DNA of 64,000 nucleotides from Phaeobacter porticola (lineage in GTDB: Bacteria > Pseudomonadota > Alphaproteobacteria > Rhodobacterales > Rhodobacteraceae): the NCBI RefSeq assembly GCF_001888185.1, contig NZ_CP016364.1, forward strand, positions 3,348,001-3,412,000, written 5' to 3'. The notes under the pieces were generated by a model. That model was given only the letters and a program-made list of their open reading frames with translations, was not told the DNA's origin and ran no database searches. Shown one piece after another: positions 1 to 9,761 of the stretch (position 1 is its first letter; each line of letters opens with the position of its first letter). A program made the position numbers and the translations under genes.

Positions 1-11
1 GAGATTTTACA

Positions 12-602
12 ATGTACACTGTTATCGGCAAGCAACTGACCCGCAGCTTTCGCGTGCTCTGGGCGCTAGAAGAACTGGGCCAACCCTATGAGTTAAATCC
101 CGCTTCTCCACAAAGCAAAGAGGTTCTCGCTCTCAATGCATCTGGCAAAGTTCCCGTTTTTAAGGACGATGACCATGTGATCACCGATTCAACCGCGATC
201 ATCACCTATCTCGCAGACAAGCACGGCAAGCTAACCGCGCCCGCTGGGACAATCGCACGGGCCAAGCAGGATGCAATGACCCACCTATTGCTGGATGAAT
301 TGGACGCATTGTTGTGGACCGGTGCCCGCCATAGCTTCATTCTGCCCGAAGAAAAACGTGTCCCAGATGTGAAAGACAGCCTGAAATGGGAGTTTTCCCG
401 AAATCTCGCACGGCTTGACCAACTGATGGCTGGTCCGTTTCTGATGGGAGAGGAATTCACCATCTCCGATATCATCTGCACGCACTGTCTGAATTGGGCC
501 TATAGCGCCAAGTTCCCGATCGAAAGCGAGACGATACTGGACTACGGAAAACGCATGCGTGCGCGCCCGGCATTTCAGGCTGTTGCCGCGTCGATAAAAT
601 AG
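12..602 (+). CDS. Glutathione S-transferase family protein
   Basis: This 196-residue protein has the two-part GST layout: a thioredoxin-like N-terminal half (about 1-78) and an all-helical C-terminal half (about 85-190). The N-terminal half shows the cis-proline segment KVPVF and the glutathione-binding STAI turn (TDSTAIITYL). Ser11 in the TRSFR segment is a candidate catalytic residue. Members conjugate glutathione to electrophiles or reduce peroxides in the cytoplasm; the substrate cannot be read from sequence. The 3' end overlaps the convergent flavoprotein gene by 28 bp. The Shine-Dalgarno is weak (GAG eleven bases before ATG) and the promoter lies outside the window. It is only distantly similar to the second GST at 46894-47496. 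Confidence 0.85.
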   Translation: MYTVIGKQLTRSFRVLWALEELGQPYELNPASPQSKEVLALNASGKVPVFKDDDHVITDSTAIITYLADKHGKLTAPAGTIARAKQDAMTHLLLDELDALLWTGARHSFILPEEKRVPDVKDSLKWEFSRNLARLDQLMAGPFLMGEEFTISDIICTHCLNWAYSAKFPIESETILDYGKRMRARPAFQAVAASIK

Positions 603-1867
603 TCGCCAGCAAGATAATCGACCGCTGATCGCCCCGCCCAGCGCCCCGTCGCAAGGCAGGCAGTCAGCAGATATCCCCCTGTCGGCGCTTCCCAATCCAG
701 CATCTCCCCGGCACAAAAAACGCCGGGGAGGTTGCGAAGCATCAATCCCGCATCCAAAGCCGTGACGCAAACACCGCCGGCTGTCGATATGGCCTCATCC
801 ATGGGACGCAACCCATCGTGACGAATGGGTATCGATTTCAATCTCACAGCCAACGCGCCTGGGTCCGCAGGCAATGGCCGACAAAACTCCTGCAATATGC
901 CAACATCTGCAGGGGTCAGTTTGAGCGTCTTGCGCAGATGGGTCGACAGACTCGCCTTGCCACGTGGGCGCTGTAGCCGTTTGCTCACCTGTTCGACGCT
1001 CAGGTCAGGTAGCAGGTCCAGGAACAGATCCGCCCCGTCGCGGACCGCCGCGCAGACCATATAGATGCCGCCGCCTTCCAGGCCATGGCCAGAGATCACC
1101 GCTTCACCGCGCGTCACAACATCGCCCGCCCTGAGCGCGATGCCCTTTAGAGGTGTGCCCAGATGTGTAGCCATATGATCAGACCAAGAGAGACTGATCC
1201 CCGCATTTGCGGGTTTGAACGGTGCTAGTTCTACCGCTTGACCCGATAGCGCCTCGGCCCAGGCCCCATCCGAACCCAGACGCGCCCAGCTCGCGCCACC
1301 CATCGCCAGAATTGTGACCTGGGCCTTGATCTGTTGCGGGCCGTTCGGTGTCTGAAACAACAGCGCGTCACCAGCCCAGCCCTGCCAGCGCCAACGCGTA
1401 CGACGCTCCACGCCATAGCCATCCAAGCGCGCCAACCACGCCCGCAGCAAGGGGGATGCCTTCATCTCAACCGGGAAGATCCGCCCGGTTGAACCGATGA
1501 AAAGCGTCGTCCCAAGATCCTTGGCCCAATCCTGCACCGCAACCGCATCGCAATCCGCAAGCATTGGCGACAGCCAATCCGCCGTGCTGCCGTAGTGCCT
1601 GACTAGAGCCTCGAGCGATTCATCTTTTGTCAGGTTGAGACCGGATTTCCCTGCCATCAGAAATTTACGCGCGACAGAGGGTTTGGCATCGACGATCAAA
1701 ACCTTGACCCCGGCAGCGCCCAACTCTTCTGCCGCACGCAGGCCAGCAGGTCCCGCTCCAACCACAACGGCATCCCAGGTTTCAACCGCTTGCTCTGCCA
1801 AACTACTGATCCTCTTGCTCGCTATGCTGGTGGTAGGCTCGCTTGCCCTACGCAAGTTCTGGTGCAT
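575..1867 (-). CDS. YhiN/HI0933-type NAD(P)/FAD-dependent oxidoreductase (TIGR03862-like)
   Basis: A flavoprotein of up to 430 residues. A Rossmann dinucleotide motif VGAGPAGLRAAEELG follows a short leader, then the family segment GKSGLNLT. Near the C-terminus GVFCAGEMLDWEAPTGGY closes the FAD site, as in the BaiN/YhiN (HI0933) family. The physiological reaction of this family is poorly defined. The start is uncertain: an ATG at 1867 gives a long unconserved leader, while a TTG at 1801 sits eight bases after AGAGGA on the coding strand and begins just before the Rossmann fold, so it may be the true start. The gene ends inside the convergent GST gene and diverges from the HNH gene. Confidence 0.85.
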   Translation of the reverse strand: MHQNLRRASEPTTSIASKRISSLAEQAVETWDAVVVGAGPAGLRAAEELGAAGVKVLIVDAKPSVARKFLMAGKSGLNLTKDESLEALVRHYGSTADWLSPMLADCDAVAVQDWAKDLGTTLFIGSTGRIFPVEMKASPLLRAWLARLDGYGVERRTRWRWQGWAGDALLFQTPNGPQQIKAQVTILAMGGASWARLGSDGAWAEALSGQAVELAPFKPANAGISLSWSDHMATHLGTPLKGIALRAGDVVTRGEAVISGHGLEGGGIYMVCAAVRDGADLFLDLLPDLSVEQVSKRLQRPRGKASLSTHLRKTLKLTPADVGILQEFCRPLPADPGALAVRLKSIPIRHDGLRPMDEAISTAGGVCVTALDAGLMLRNLPGVFCAGEMLDWEAPTGGYLLTACLATGRWAGRSAVDYLAGDYFIDAATA

Positions 1868-1907
1868 CTATGAATTGTCAGACCAGCCATACCCAGAGAC
1901 CGCGCCA

Positions 1908-2216
1908 ATGTCACCGCCCACAACACACGATCCGATCTGCCCGCTTTGCACACGTCCGATTCCACCCAAGGTGCCGCAAAGCCTGCACCACCTGATTCCC
2001 AAACTGAAGGGAGGCAAGGGCGGACCGACGGTTTTGTTGCACCACATCTGTCACAAAGAAATCCATGCGACGCTGAGCGAGGCCGAGCTGGCGCGCATCT
2101 ACAACACCGTCGATATGCTGCGCCAACACCCACGGCTTGCAAAGTTCACCACCTGGGTGCAAAAACGCCCGCCCGCCTTCCAGTCTCGTGTGTCGGGCGG
2201 GCGGCGCAAACGCTAG
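1908..2216 (+). CDS. Small HNH endonuclease-family protein
   Basis: A 102-residue protein with a compact HNH nuclease fold: a CPLC knuckle near residue 11, the HHLIPK box, then HHICHKEIHA, matching the zinc-stabilised His-Asn/His-His arrangement. Such free-standing proteins are small DNases or nickases of mostly unknown role; nothing here ties it to a restriction or mobile system. ATG at 1908 was chosen because residues upstream of it in the same frame overlap the divergent flavoprotein gene and do not look like HNH sequence. The C-terminus is basic (SGGRRKR), consistent with nucleic-acid binding. The gene appears monocistronic and is followed 13 bp later by a convergent gene. Confidence 0.75.
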   Translation: MSPPTTHDPICPLCTRPIPPKVPQSLHHLIPKLKGGKGGPTVLLHHICHKEIHATLSEAELARIYNTVDMLRQHPRLAKFTTWVQKRPPAFQSRVSGGRRKR

Positions 2217-2229
2217 TGTATTGGCGTCC

Positions 2230-2847
2230 TCAGGTCCGGACGCAATCCGCCAGTATCGCCTGCGCCACCTCGCACTCCGCCGCCAATGCATCCGACATCA
2301 GATCACGGGCACTACGCATTAGATCCTCAGCTTGAACGATGCGGTCGATCAGCCCAAACATCAGGGCCTCATCAGCGGTGATCTTTTGTCCGGCTGCGAG
2401 GATCAATTTCGTGCGAGAGGGGCCGATCAGGGCTAGCATCCGTCGCGCATCTGAAGGCTGAGGGCGATAGCCCAGCTTCATCACCGGATAGAACACTTTT
2501 ACGGTGGGCACCGCAATGCGCAGATCACAGGCCAGCGCCATACCATTTGCGCCTCCTGCCAATGTCCCATTCAGCGCTGCAACAGTCAGGCAAGGCAGCG
2601 CAGCGACTGCCGCTGATAGCTGCTCCCACAGGGGAGAGGTAGCAAGGCCCGCACGGGCGGCATTCAGATCGGCACCGGCACTAAAGACGCGGCCGACACC
2701 GGTGATGATCAGTCCCCGCGCCAATTGCGCACGGGTGGCAATATCAAGAAGCTGTTCCAGCATTTCAGAGGTCAGCGCATTGGCCTTATCCGGACGATTG
2801 AGCGTCACGGTCCACAGGCCATCATCACCGATATCAAGATCAATCAT
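2230..2847 (-). CDS. Enoyl-CoA hydratase/isomerase-family protein, short
   Basis: A 205-residue crotonase-fold protein, shorter than the usual 255-265. The CoA/oxyanion segment FSAGADLNA and the second oxyanion segment GGANGMALACD are present. Aligned to the crotonase pattern GGGxELAxxCD, the first catalytic glutamate is Gly. The position of the second catalytic glutamate, in VMKLGYRP, also holds a non-acidic residue. Classic hydratase activity is therefore doubtful; an isomerase, hydrolase or thioesterase role is possible. Its start overlaps the upstream SDR gene by 4 bp (ATGA), so the two are probably cotranscribed and translationally coupled, suggesting a shared acyl-CoA or fatty-acid pathway. 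Confidence 0.8.
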   Translation of the reverse strand: MIDLDIGDDGLWTVTLNRPDKANALTSEMLEQLLDIATRAQLARGLIITGVGRVFSAGADLNAARAGLATSPLWEQLSAAVAALPCLTVAALNGTLAGGANGMALACDLRIAVPTVKVFYPVMKLGYRPQPSDARRMLALIGPSRTKLILAAGQKITADEALMFGLIDRIVQAEDLMRSARDLMSDALAAECEVAQAILADCVRT

Positions 2848-3593
2848 ATCAAGCCAACCCGCTTGCGAATGCTCTCGTCCCGCAAGGAGATCTCGGAACC
2901 AAGGAATTCGTCAGCATCCGAGCTGCACATCCACATAAGCGCCCGCGCCGGCCATTCTGCCGGAATGTGATCGGACCATTCCAACTTACTGACCGGATTG
3001 ATACCGCTTGCCTTGATCACCCGCTGCATTTCTGTGGCGACGGTGCCCGGCGACAACCCCATCACGCGGATGCCATATGCACCCTCTTCGTGGTGCAGGC
3101 TGCGGGTCAACATTGCCGCTGCAGCCTTGGAGGCGCAATAGGCGCTCCAGCCTTCAACCGGGCCATGCGCCGCACCGGAGCTGACAGTCAGCACCGTACC
3201 GCCGCCTGCGGACTTCAGGATCGGCAGTACCGCCCGCATCCCGTTGAACACGCCTTTCACGTTAATATCAATGAGCCGACCCCAGTCTGCGGGGTCAGCG
3301 ACTTCCATCCGCGCAATTGGATCTACAACACCCGCGTTGTTGATCAGCACATCCACGCCACCATGCCTCTCGCTGGCTTTGGTGATTGCAGCTGCGACTG
3401 CAGCGTAGTCGGACACGTCGCATGCGCATGTAAGCACGTTTCCGCCGATCTCTTTCGCGAGGGCCTCGAGGCTGTCTCCACTCCTTGCCAGCAAGGCCAA
3501 ATTAGCCCCAGCGGCTGCAAACACCCGCGCGGCATCCGCACCGATACCCCGGCTTGCACCGGTTATCACAACTGTCTTGCCCTTGATATCCAT
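2844..3593 (-). CDS. Short-chain dehydrogenase/reductase (SDR)
   Basis: A classical SDR of 249 residues. The cofactor motif TGASRGIGAD lies near the N-terminus, NNAG near residue 87, the catalytic Ser in VSSGAAHG and the YCASK (YxxxK) active site near residue 153. It should catalyse NAD(P)(H)-dependent oxidation or reduction of a hydroxyl or keto group in the cytoplasm; the substrate is not predictable. It is the first gene of a two-gene unit with the crotonase-like protein. The 134-bp region upstream is shared with the divergent DUF2125 gene and should hold both promoters. Confidence 0.9.
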   Translation of the reverse strand: MDIKGKTVVITGASRGIGADAARVFAAAGANLALLARSGDSLEALAKEIGGNVLTCACDVSDYAAVAAAITKASERHGGVDVLINNAGVVDPIARMEVADPADWGRLIDINVKGVFNGMRAVLPILKSAGGGTVLTVSSGAAHGPVEGWSAYCASKAAAAMLTRSLHHEEGAYGIRVMGLSPGTVATEMQRVIKASGINPVSKLEWSDHIPAEWPARALMWMCSSDADEFLGSEISLRDESIRKRVGLI

Positions 3594-3727
3594 GGCTTAA
3601 ATCTCCAAGTCCCTGTTTTGAAATGTGGTAGACTGGTTAGGGGGAACGGTCCAGAGCTATGCCCCCTTGACCACGACCCCACACCAGCCAACCATGGCGC
3701 AAAATATAGACCACGAAAGGTATACTT

Positions 3728-5251
3728 ATGTCCGTTTTCCTCGCCCGCAGCAGCGGTGTTGCGATTGTCATGGCGTTTTCTGCCCAGGCTGCCCTGGCTG
3801 ATGTAACGGCAAAAGATGTCTGGTCGGACTGGAAGTCCTACATGACGGCAACAGGTTACGCCGTGAGCGGGACCGAAACAATGTCAGGTGATACGCTGAC
3901 CATTTCGGATATTTCGATGGCGATGCCCGAAATGGAAGAAGACACCAAAGGCACATTCACCCTGCCGGACATCAAATTTGTCGAAAACGGTGATGGCACG
4001 GTCAACATTATGCTGCCCGCTGAGATGCCAATGGTGTTCGAGATGGACGGACCTGACGGCGTGGTCAGTGGTACGATCCTCTACACCCACGACGGCAGCC
4101 CAATGCTGGTCTCCGGCGATGCGGATGAGATGACCTACGACTATGCCAGTAGTCTGATGAACATCTCGCTGACCAATCTGGACGTCCCCAAAGAGGACAT
4201 CCCCGCCGATACGTTCGAACTGAGCATGGCGCTGACCAATGTGGTCACTAAAACCATCATGACCAAGACGGACGTTCGCACCTACAACCAGACCGTGACC
4301 AGCGAAACGCTGGGTTTTGATGCGACGTTCAAAGAACCCGAAGGGGACGGCAATGGCTCCTTCAAGGGAGCCATGCAGGGCGTGAGCTTTGCAGGTACTA
4401 CGACTGTTCCTGATGGACTGGAGAGTCCGGATATGGCCGCATTGTTGCGGGGCGGCTTCACGGCAGAGGGGACCTTTGATTTTGCCAGCGGCAACAGTGC
4501 AATTGCAGGTCAGGACGGCGCCGACACATTCGCCTTGGACAGCAAGACCGAAGGCGGCACCATTGCCTTTGACATGGGTGTCGATGGTCTGACCTATGAT
4601 GTCAAACAGAACCGGACCGAAACCAATATCACCAGCTCGGACCTCCCATTCCCGCTGGCGCTGTCGATGGCCGAGGCCGGATTCAAACTGACCATGCCAG
4701 TGTCGAAATCCGACGAAGAGCAGGACTTTGCCCTAGGCGTTCTGCTGCGTGACTTTGACGTGCCCGAGATGCTCTGGGGTATGGTGGATCCGGCTGGCAC
4801 CCTGCCACATGATCCAGCCACCATCGCGGTCGATCTGGCAGGCAAGGCAAAACTGGCCTTTGACTTCTTCGATCCCAAAGCCATGGCCGAGGTCGAGGCT
4901 GGCGAGCAGGCACCGGGTGAGCTGAACGCGTTGACTGTCAAGGCACTGGAAGTTTCGGTAGCTGGCGCCGCGCTGACCGGAACCGGTGACTTCACTTTCA
5001 ACAACAATGACTTGGAGAGCTTTGACGGGATGCCCGCCCCTGCGGGTGAAGCAAACCTGAAGCTGGTTGGTGCCAACAGCCTGTTGGACAAGCTGATCAG
5101 CATGGGTCTGGTCTCTGACAGCGATGCCATGGGCGCGCGAATGATGATGGGCATGTTGGCGGTTCCAGGCGACGGTGACGACACACTGACATCCAAGATC
5201 GAAGTGACTGAGGATGGTCAAATCAAGGCCAACGGTCAGCGCATCAAGTAA
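3728..5251 (+). CDS. Exported DUF2125 family protein
   Basis: A 507-residue protein with a signal peptide (hydrophobic stretch to about residue 24, cleavage expected after AQAALA). The body is Asp/Met/Thr-rich, with long beta-like segments built on repeated short phrases ending in DI, TM and EMP. I recognise it as the DUF2125 family typical of Rhodobacterales; its function is unknown and a periplasmic or envelope location is inferred. The start has AAAGG eight bases upstream. It is transcribed alone: an intrinsic terminator follows at 5279-5305 and the next gene has its own start signals. Confidence 0.8.
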   Translation: MSVFLARSSGVAIVMAFSAQAALADVTAKDVWSDWKSYMTATGYAVSGTETMSGDTLTISDISMAMPEMEEDTKGTFTLPDIKFVENGDGTVNIMLPAEMPMVFEMDGPDGVVSGTILYTHDGSPMLVSGDADEMTYDYASSLMNISLTNLDVPKEDIPADTFELSMALTNVVTKTIMTKTDVRTYNQTVTSETLGFDATFKEPEGDGNGSFKGAMQGVSFAGTTTVPDGLESPDMAALLRGGFTAEGTFDFASGNSAIAGQDGADTFALDSKTEGGTIAFDMGVDGLTYDVKQNRTETNITSSDLPFPLALSMAEAGFKLTMPVSKSDEEQDFALGVLLRDFDVPEMLWGMVDPAGTLPHDPATIAVDLAGKAKLAFDFFDPKAMAEVEAGEQAPGELNALTVKALEVSVAGAALTGTGDFTFNNNDLESFDGMPAPAGEANLKLVGANSLLDKLISMGLVSDSDAMGARMMMGMLAVPGDGDDTLTSKIEVTEDGQIKANGQRIK

Positions 5252-5278
5252 GAGCAACCTGTGCATAATCATATGATC

Positions 5279-5305
5279 GGGGCCGCAAATTGCGGCCCCT
5301 TTTTT
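5279..5305 (+). terminator. Intrinsic terminator after the DUF2125 gene
   Basis: A perfect 9-bp stem, GGGGCCGCA (5279-5287) with TGCGGCCCC (5291-5299), a 3-base loop and a run of six T. It lies 27 bp after the stop of the DUF2125 gene. Confidence 0.9.
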
Positions 5306-5374
5306 CATCTGCGCCCTTGCAGCAGCAGGCTGCTCTGTCTAGCTCTAGATGCAGATCAACCCACGTAGGTGCAC

Positions 5375-6721
5375 ATGACACGAACCCCTGACGGCCTTTG
5401 CCACGCCCTGATTGATGCCGCCCGCAAAGCAGGCGCCGAAGCAGCTGATGCCATGGTGGCAGAAGGCAGCTCTCTCTCTATCGAGGTCCGGCAGGGCGCA
5501 TTGGAACATGCAGAGCGATCTGAAGGTATCGATCTGGGCTTACGCGTGTTTGTAGGACAACGTCAGGCGTGTGTCTCGGCATCGGATTTACGGCCCGAAA
5601 CGTTACAAGCAATGGCCGAACGCGCTGTGGCCATGGCGCGCGAAGCACCGGAAGACCCCTATGCCGGCCTTGCCGATCCATCGCAACTCGCATGTGACTG
5701 GAATCTCTCCGCGCTGGAGTTGTTTGATTCCAGTGATGAACCCGCGCCTGCCGTCCTACAGGCCGATGCGTTGGCGGCGGAGACTGCGGGCCTGGCCGTA
5801 TCCGGTGTCAATCAAGTGCAATCAGCAGCGGCAGGCTACGGTAGTCACAAAGTGCATATGGCGGCTACCAACGGGTTCTCGGGCGGCTATCAGCGCAGCA
5901 GCAGATCCATTTCGTGCACCGCGATTGCCGGCAGTGGCACCGGAATGGAGCGCGACTACGACGGCGATTCCCGCACATTCCAATCTGACCTGCGCAGCGC
6001 CGACGAAATTGGCCAACAGGCTGGTATGCGTGCAATCGAACGGCTGGGAGCACGCAAACCCGAAACCGGCAGCTACCCTGTGCTGTTTGATGAACGGGTC
6101 TCCTCGTCGCTGATTGGCCATCTGCTGGCTGCGGTAAACGGCAGCAGCATCGCGCGCGGTTCATCCTGGTTGAAGGACGCTATGGGCGAACAAATCCTGC
6201 CTGATCATCTCAGCGTGGTCGAAGACCCCTTCCGCCCCCGCATTGCTGGATCACGCCCGTTTGACGGCGAAGGCCTGCCAACGCAACAACGCGCAATCAT
6301 CAGCGAAGGCGTACTGACGGGTTGGACACTCGACCTGGCCTCAGCCCGAAAGCTAAACATGCAAAGCACCGGCAACGCCGCGCGCGGTGTCGGCTCGGTG
6401 CCATCGCCGTCACAGTGGAACATCGCCCTTACGCAGGGAACCGACAGCCGCGCAGATCTGATCTCAGGTATGGGGACTGGTCTCTTGGTGACGTCGATGA
6501 TCGGCTCCACCATCAACCCGAATACCGGCGACTATTCGCGTGGTGCAGCTGGGTTCTGGGTGGAAAACGGCGAAATCGTTTACCCGGTCAACGAGTGCAC
6601 CATTGCTGGTAACCTGCGCGACATGCTGCGCAGCATCATCCCCGCCAATGATGCCCGTACACATCTGTCCCGTGTGGTGCCCTCGCTGCTGGTCGAAGGG
6701 ATGACTCTTGCCGGAAACTGA
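5375..6721 (+). CDS. pmbA: PmbA/TldE-type metalloprotease-family protein
   Basis: A 448-residue member of the TldD/PmbA (peptidase U62) family, close to the usual length of about 450. The family GSxIARGSSWLK segment and the C-terminal GAAGFWVENGEIVYPV and TIAGN strings are clear. It lacks the HExxxH zinc motif of TldD, so it is the TldE/PmbA half that works with TldD in processing of small peptides and antitoxins; tldD is not in the window. ATG 5375 is preferred because AGG lies five bases upstream; a GTG at 5369 would add two residues. The 3' end overlaps the next gene by 14 bp. Confidence 0.9.
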   Translation: MTRTPDGLCHALIDAARKAGAEAADAMVAEGSSLSIEVRQGALEHAERSEGIDLGLRVFVGQRQACVSASDLRPETLQAMAERAVAMAREAPEDPYAGLADPSQLACDWNLSALELFDSSDEPAPAVLQADALAAETAGLAVSGVNQVQSAAAGYGSHKVHMAATNGFSGGYQRSSRSISCTAIAGSGTGMERDYDGDSRTFQSDLRSADEIGQQAGMRAIERLGARKPETGSYPVLFDERVSSSLIGHLLAAVNGSSIARGSSWLKDAMGEQILPDHLSVVEDPFRPRIAGSRPFDGEGLPTQQRAIISEGVLTGWTLDLASARKLNMQSTGNAARGVGSVPSPSQWNIALTQGTDSRADLISGMGTGLLVTSMIGSTINPNTGDYSRGAAGFWVENGEIVYPVNECTIAGNLRDMLRSIIPANDARTHLSRVVPSLLVEGMTLAGN

Positions 6722-7511
6722 CCTCTCCCTGCTGATCCGCGCGGCTGAGCAGGCAGGTGATATCGCCTGCCGCTATTCCGGCCCAACGGCGCAGAAGTGG
6801 GAGAAACCCGACGGTGCAGGCCCGGTGACAGAGGCTGATCTTGCCGTGAATGCGATGCTTGCCGACCTCCTGCCGCAGGCCCGGCCTGACTATGGCTGGC
6901 TGTCCGAGGAAAGCGAAGACAGTCAGACACGGCTGGAGCGGGACAAGGTCTTTATCATCGACCCGATTGATGGCACCCGCAGCTTTACTGAAGGATCACG
7001 CACATGGGCACATTCTCTGGCCGTTGCCGAGCAGGGCCGTGTCACCGCCGCGGTCATCTACCTTCCCCAGCGTGAGCTGATGTACTGCGCGACCGCTGGT
7101 CGAGGCGCGACCTGTAATGGCACCCCTGTCGCGATCTCCGGCCAGATAGATCTGGCACTGGCACAGGTTCTGGCAGCCAAACCGATGCTAGCCCCAAAGC
7201 ACTGGCAAGGCGGCGTGGTACCCAAGTTTCAGTGCAGCCATCGCCCGTCTCTGGCCTATCGTATGGCACGGGTCGCAGACGCCAGCTTTGATGCGATGCT
7301 CACCCTGCGCCCCAGCTGGGAATGGGATATTGCGGCCGGCGATCTGATCATACGCGAGGCTGGCGGGCGATGCAGTGATCGTTTTGGCGCTGACTTGCTG
7401 TTCAACAATCCGCATCCTACCTTGAACGGTGTCGTGGCTGCACCGTCACTGCTGCACGATCAACTGATTGCCGCGCTCGACCCCAAGAGCCCAGGCCTCC
7501 GCCCGCTCTGA
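6708..7511 (+). CDS. Inositol monophosphatase/CysQ-family phosphatase
   Basis: A 267-residue Mg2+-dependent phosphatase of the IMPase/FBPase/CysQ superfamily. The metal site DPIDGTRSF near residue 84, the upstream acidic GWLSEES and the second metal motif WEWDIAAGD with GG a few residues later are all present. Possible substrates are inositol phosphates or 3'-phosphoadenosine-5'-phosphate. The start is TTG inside the end of pmbA; no better internal start precedes the conserved N-terminal helix, so translational coupling to pmbA is likely. The position between pmbA and LPS genes is an arrangement I associate with roseobacters. Confidence 0.88.
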   Translation: MPETDLSLLIRAAEQAGDIACRYSGPTAQKWEKPDGAGPVTEADLAVNAMLADLLPQARPDYGWLSEESEDSQTRLERDKVFIIDPIDGTRSFTEGSRTWAHSLAVAEQGRVTAAVIYLPQRELMYCATAGRGATCNGTPVAISGQIDLALAQVLAAKPMLAPKHWQGGVVPKFQCSHRPSLAYRMARVADASFDAMLTLRPSWEWDIAAGDLIIREAGGRCSDRFGADLLFNNPHPTLNGVVAAPSLLHDQLIAALDPKSPGLRPL

Positions 7512-7539
7512 CATCAGCGTCGCCGCAGGAAAACCAGTC

Positions 7540-8736
7540 ATGTCCAAGCCCGTCGTTACATTCGAACGCAGCCTGCGCTGGCCCAAACGGCCAGAGGGCG
7601 AAGTTATATGGATGCACGCCTCCTCAACCGAGCGGTACATGGCGCTTTGTGATGTCGGGAACCGGTTAAAATCGCAACGGCCTGATCTGTCGGTGCTGGT
7701 GACCTGGGATCGCAGTATCATCAATCGCCCCTCGGTCGACGGCTGCGATCTGGGTGCAGGTCCTGCACCAGATGACACTTCTGCTGATGTGCGTATTTTC
7801 CTGGATCACTGGCAGCCGGATCTTTGTATTTGGTCAGGAGGCGATTTACGTCGGACGTTAATGCGCCAGTTGAGCGAGCGGCAGGTCGACACACTGCTGG
7901 TCGATATCGACGCCAGCGAACTGCCTGACCGCGCCAGCCGATGGTTGCCTGACCAGAGACGCCGCCTGCTCGACCGCTTTGCCGACATCATGACCCCCTC
8001 TGACGCGGCAAAATCACAACTGCTAAGGCTGGGTGTATCCCCGGAACGAATCCAACGGACGGACCCTTTGAGAGTGTCGAGTACGCCCCCAGGCTGTAAC
8101 AACGATGAGCTGGCTCATATGCAAACAACGTTGGGCAGCCGCCCGATCTGGTTTGCCTCACAAACCGGTCTCAAGGATCTACCAACAATCCTGGCAGCTC
8201 ATCGCAGCGTTCTGCCCCTCCTTCATCGACTGTTGCTGGTGATCGCGATCCACGATGAACAGGATCTTGGCGCCGCCCGTGACACCATCCTGGCAAGCGG
8301 GCTACAACTCGCGGATTGGGACAGTGGCGAAGAGCCGGATGAATACACGCAGGTATTGCTCAGCTCGGCGGAGGACAGCGGCTTGTGGTATCGTTTGTCG
8401 CCACTGTGTCTGCTCTCTGGTAGCCTCAATCCACGCTCACCCAGTCAGAACCCACTGGACGCAGCCGCACTTGGTTCAGCCATCCTGCATGGTCCGGGGC
8501 TTGGTCCCCATGCCGCACTTTTCCAGCGTCTGACCGAAGCAGGGGCCGCGCAACAGGTTGACGGGGCCGATGACCTGGCCCAAGGCGTTCTAAGCCTGTC
8601 TGCCCCAGACCGCGCTGCCGAAATGGCGCTGGCCGGATGGCAAATTGTAACCGAAGGGGCCGGCATGACCGACCACTTGCTGGAGCGCGTTCAGGATCTG
8701 CTGGACAAGCGAGAGGACAGATATGAAAGCCCCTGA
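7540..8736 (+). CDS. WaaA-like 3-deoxy-D-manno-octulosonate transferase, divergent
   Basis: A 398-residue GT-B glycosyltransferase resembling Kdo transferase WaaA/KdtA, which adds Kdo from CMP-Kdo to lipid IVA at the inner membrane. The acceptor-site glutamate is kept in WMHASSTE (canonical ASVGE-type motif). In the C-terminal donor domain the usual NPLE is NPLD ([19 protein letters not shown]). Unlike typical WaaA there is no obvious N-terminal membrane anchor. ATG 7540 was chosen for AGGAAA eight bases upstream. The 3' end overlaps lpxK by 14 bp, which supports a lipid A/Kdo role, but divergence leaves open a specialised paralogue. Confidence 0.7.
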   Translation: MSKPVVTFERSLRWPKRPEGEVIWMHASSTERYMALCDVGNRLKSQRPDLSVLVTWDRSIINRPSVDGCDLGAGPAPDDTSADVRIFLDHWQPDLCIWSGGDLRRTLMRQLSERQVDTLLVDIDASELPDRASRWLPDQRRRLLDRFADIMTPSDAAKSQLLRLGVSPERIQRTDPLRVSSTPPGCNNDELAHMQTTLGSRPIWFASQTGLKDLPTILAAHRSVLPLLHRLLLVIAIHDEQDLGAARDTILASGLQLADWDSGEEPDEYTQVLLSSAEDSGLWYRLSPLCLLSGSLNPRSPSQNPLDAAALGSAILHGPGLGPHAALFQRLTEAGAAQQVDGADDLAQGVLSLSAPDRAAEMALAGWQIVTEGAGMTDHLLERVQDLLDKREDRYESP

Positions 8737-9727
8737 TTTCTGGCACAAACCTGCCAGAGACTTTGATCTTCGCAAAACCCTGCTTGCACCATTGGGCTGG
8801 ATTTACGCGCGTGCCACCGCCAAACGGCTGGCCGACACGCACCCGCTGCGCATTGATGTACCCGTGATCTGCGTCGGCAACATTAACGCTGGCGGCACCG
8901 GAAAAACACCTACCGTCATCTGGTTTCTGGAACGCCTGCGCGACATGGGGCACGAGCCCCATGTGGTGACACGTGGCTATGGTGGATCCCTAAAAGGGCC
9001 GGTGCAAGTGAACCCTGGTCAGCATCGCGCCAGCCAGGTGGGCGACGAGCCCTTATTACTGGCGGCCTTTGGCGAAGTATGGAAGGCTGATGATCGCGCG
9101 GCGGGCGCAATGGCGGCTGCCGCAGCCGGGGCCACGGTGATTGTGCTGGACGACGGATTTCAAAACCCGGCAGTGCACAAGGATATGTCCGTCGTTGTGG
9201 TCGATGCCGCGCATGGATTTGGCAACGGCAGATGCCTCCCTGCTGGCCCTTTGCGTGAACCAGTGGCCGTGGGCCTTAGACGTGCGGATGTAGTCTTGTC
9301 ACTGGGCCAGACAGATGCACAGATAGAATTTAACGCTCGTTGGTCAGGGGCCTTGACGACCCGACCTCATTTCACCGGTGCCTTAACGCCCTTACAAACA
9401 GGGATGCCTTGGGGCGGTACGCCAGTGCTGGCCTTTGCCGGTATTGGCCATCCGCAGAAATTCTTTGATACCTTGCGCAGCCTTGGGGCAGATCTGCGCC
9501 GCTGTGAGGCGCTGGATGATCACCAGCCGCTGTCAGCCGCGCTAATGACCAGGCTTGAGACCGAGGCCAAGTTGATCGGCGCACAGTTGGTAACCACGGA
9601 AAAGGACGCCGTCCGCCTGCCCGACAGTTTTCGCAGCAAGGTGATCACCCTTCCAGTCCGACTGCAAATCGACAGCGATGAAACGCTGCTGACAAAGCTA
9701 TGCGAGATTGCACCCCCGCCACCGTGA
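8723..9727 (+). CDS. lpxK: Tetraacyldisaccharide 4'-kinase
   Basis: A 334-residue LpxK, which phosphorylates the 4' position of the lipid A disaccharide precursor on the inner face of the cytoplasmic membrane using ATP. The P-loop variant [14 protein letters not shown] (about 52-65), the VVTRGYGG segment and DDGFQNP are family hallmarks. The start lies inside the end of the WaaA-like gene, and a strong terminator follows, closing the pmbA-to-lpxK cluster. Confidence 0.95.
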   Translation: MKAPDFWHKPARDFDLRKTLLAPLGWIYARATAKRLADTHPLRIDVPVICVGNINAGGTGKTPTVIWFLERLRDMGHEPHVVTRGYGGSLKGPVQVNPGQHRASQVGDEPLLLAAFGEVWKADDRAAGAMAAAAAGATVIVLDDGFQNPAVHKDMSVVVVDAAHGFGNGRCLPAGPLREPVAVGLRRADVVLSLGQTDAQIEFNARWSGALTTRPHFTGALTPLQTGMPWGGTPVLAFAGIGHPQKFFDTLRSLGADLRRCEALDDHQPLSAALMTRLETEAKLIGAQLVTTEKDAVRLPDSFRSKVITLPVRLQIDSDETLLTKLCEIAPPPP

Positions 9728-9761
9728 TACGACCAGCGTCCGGCCAGCATCAGACATAACA

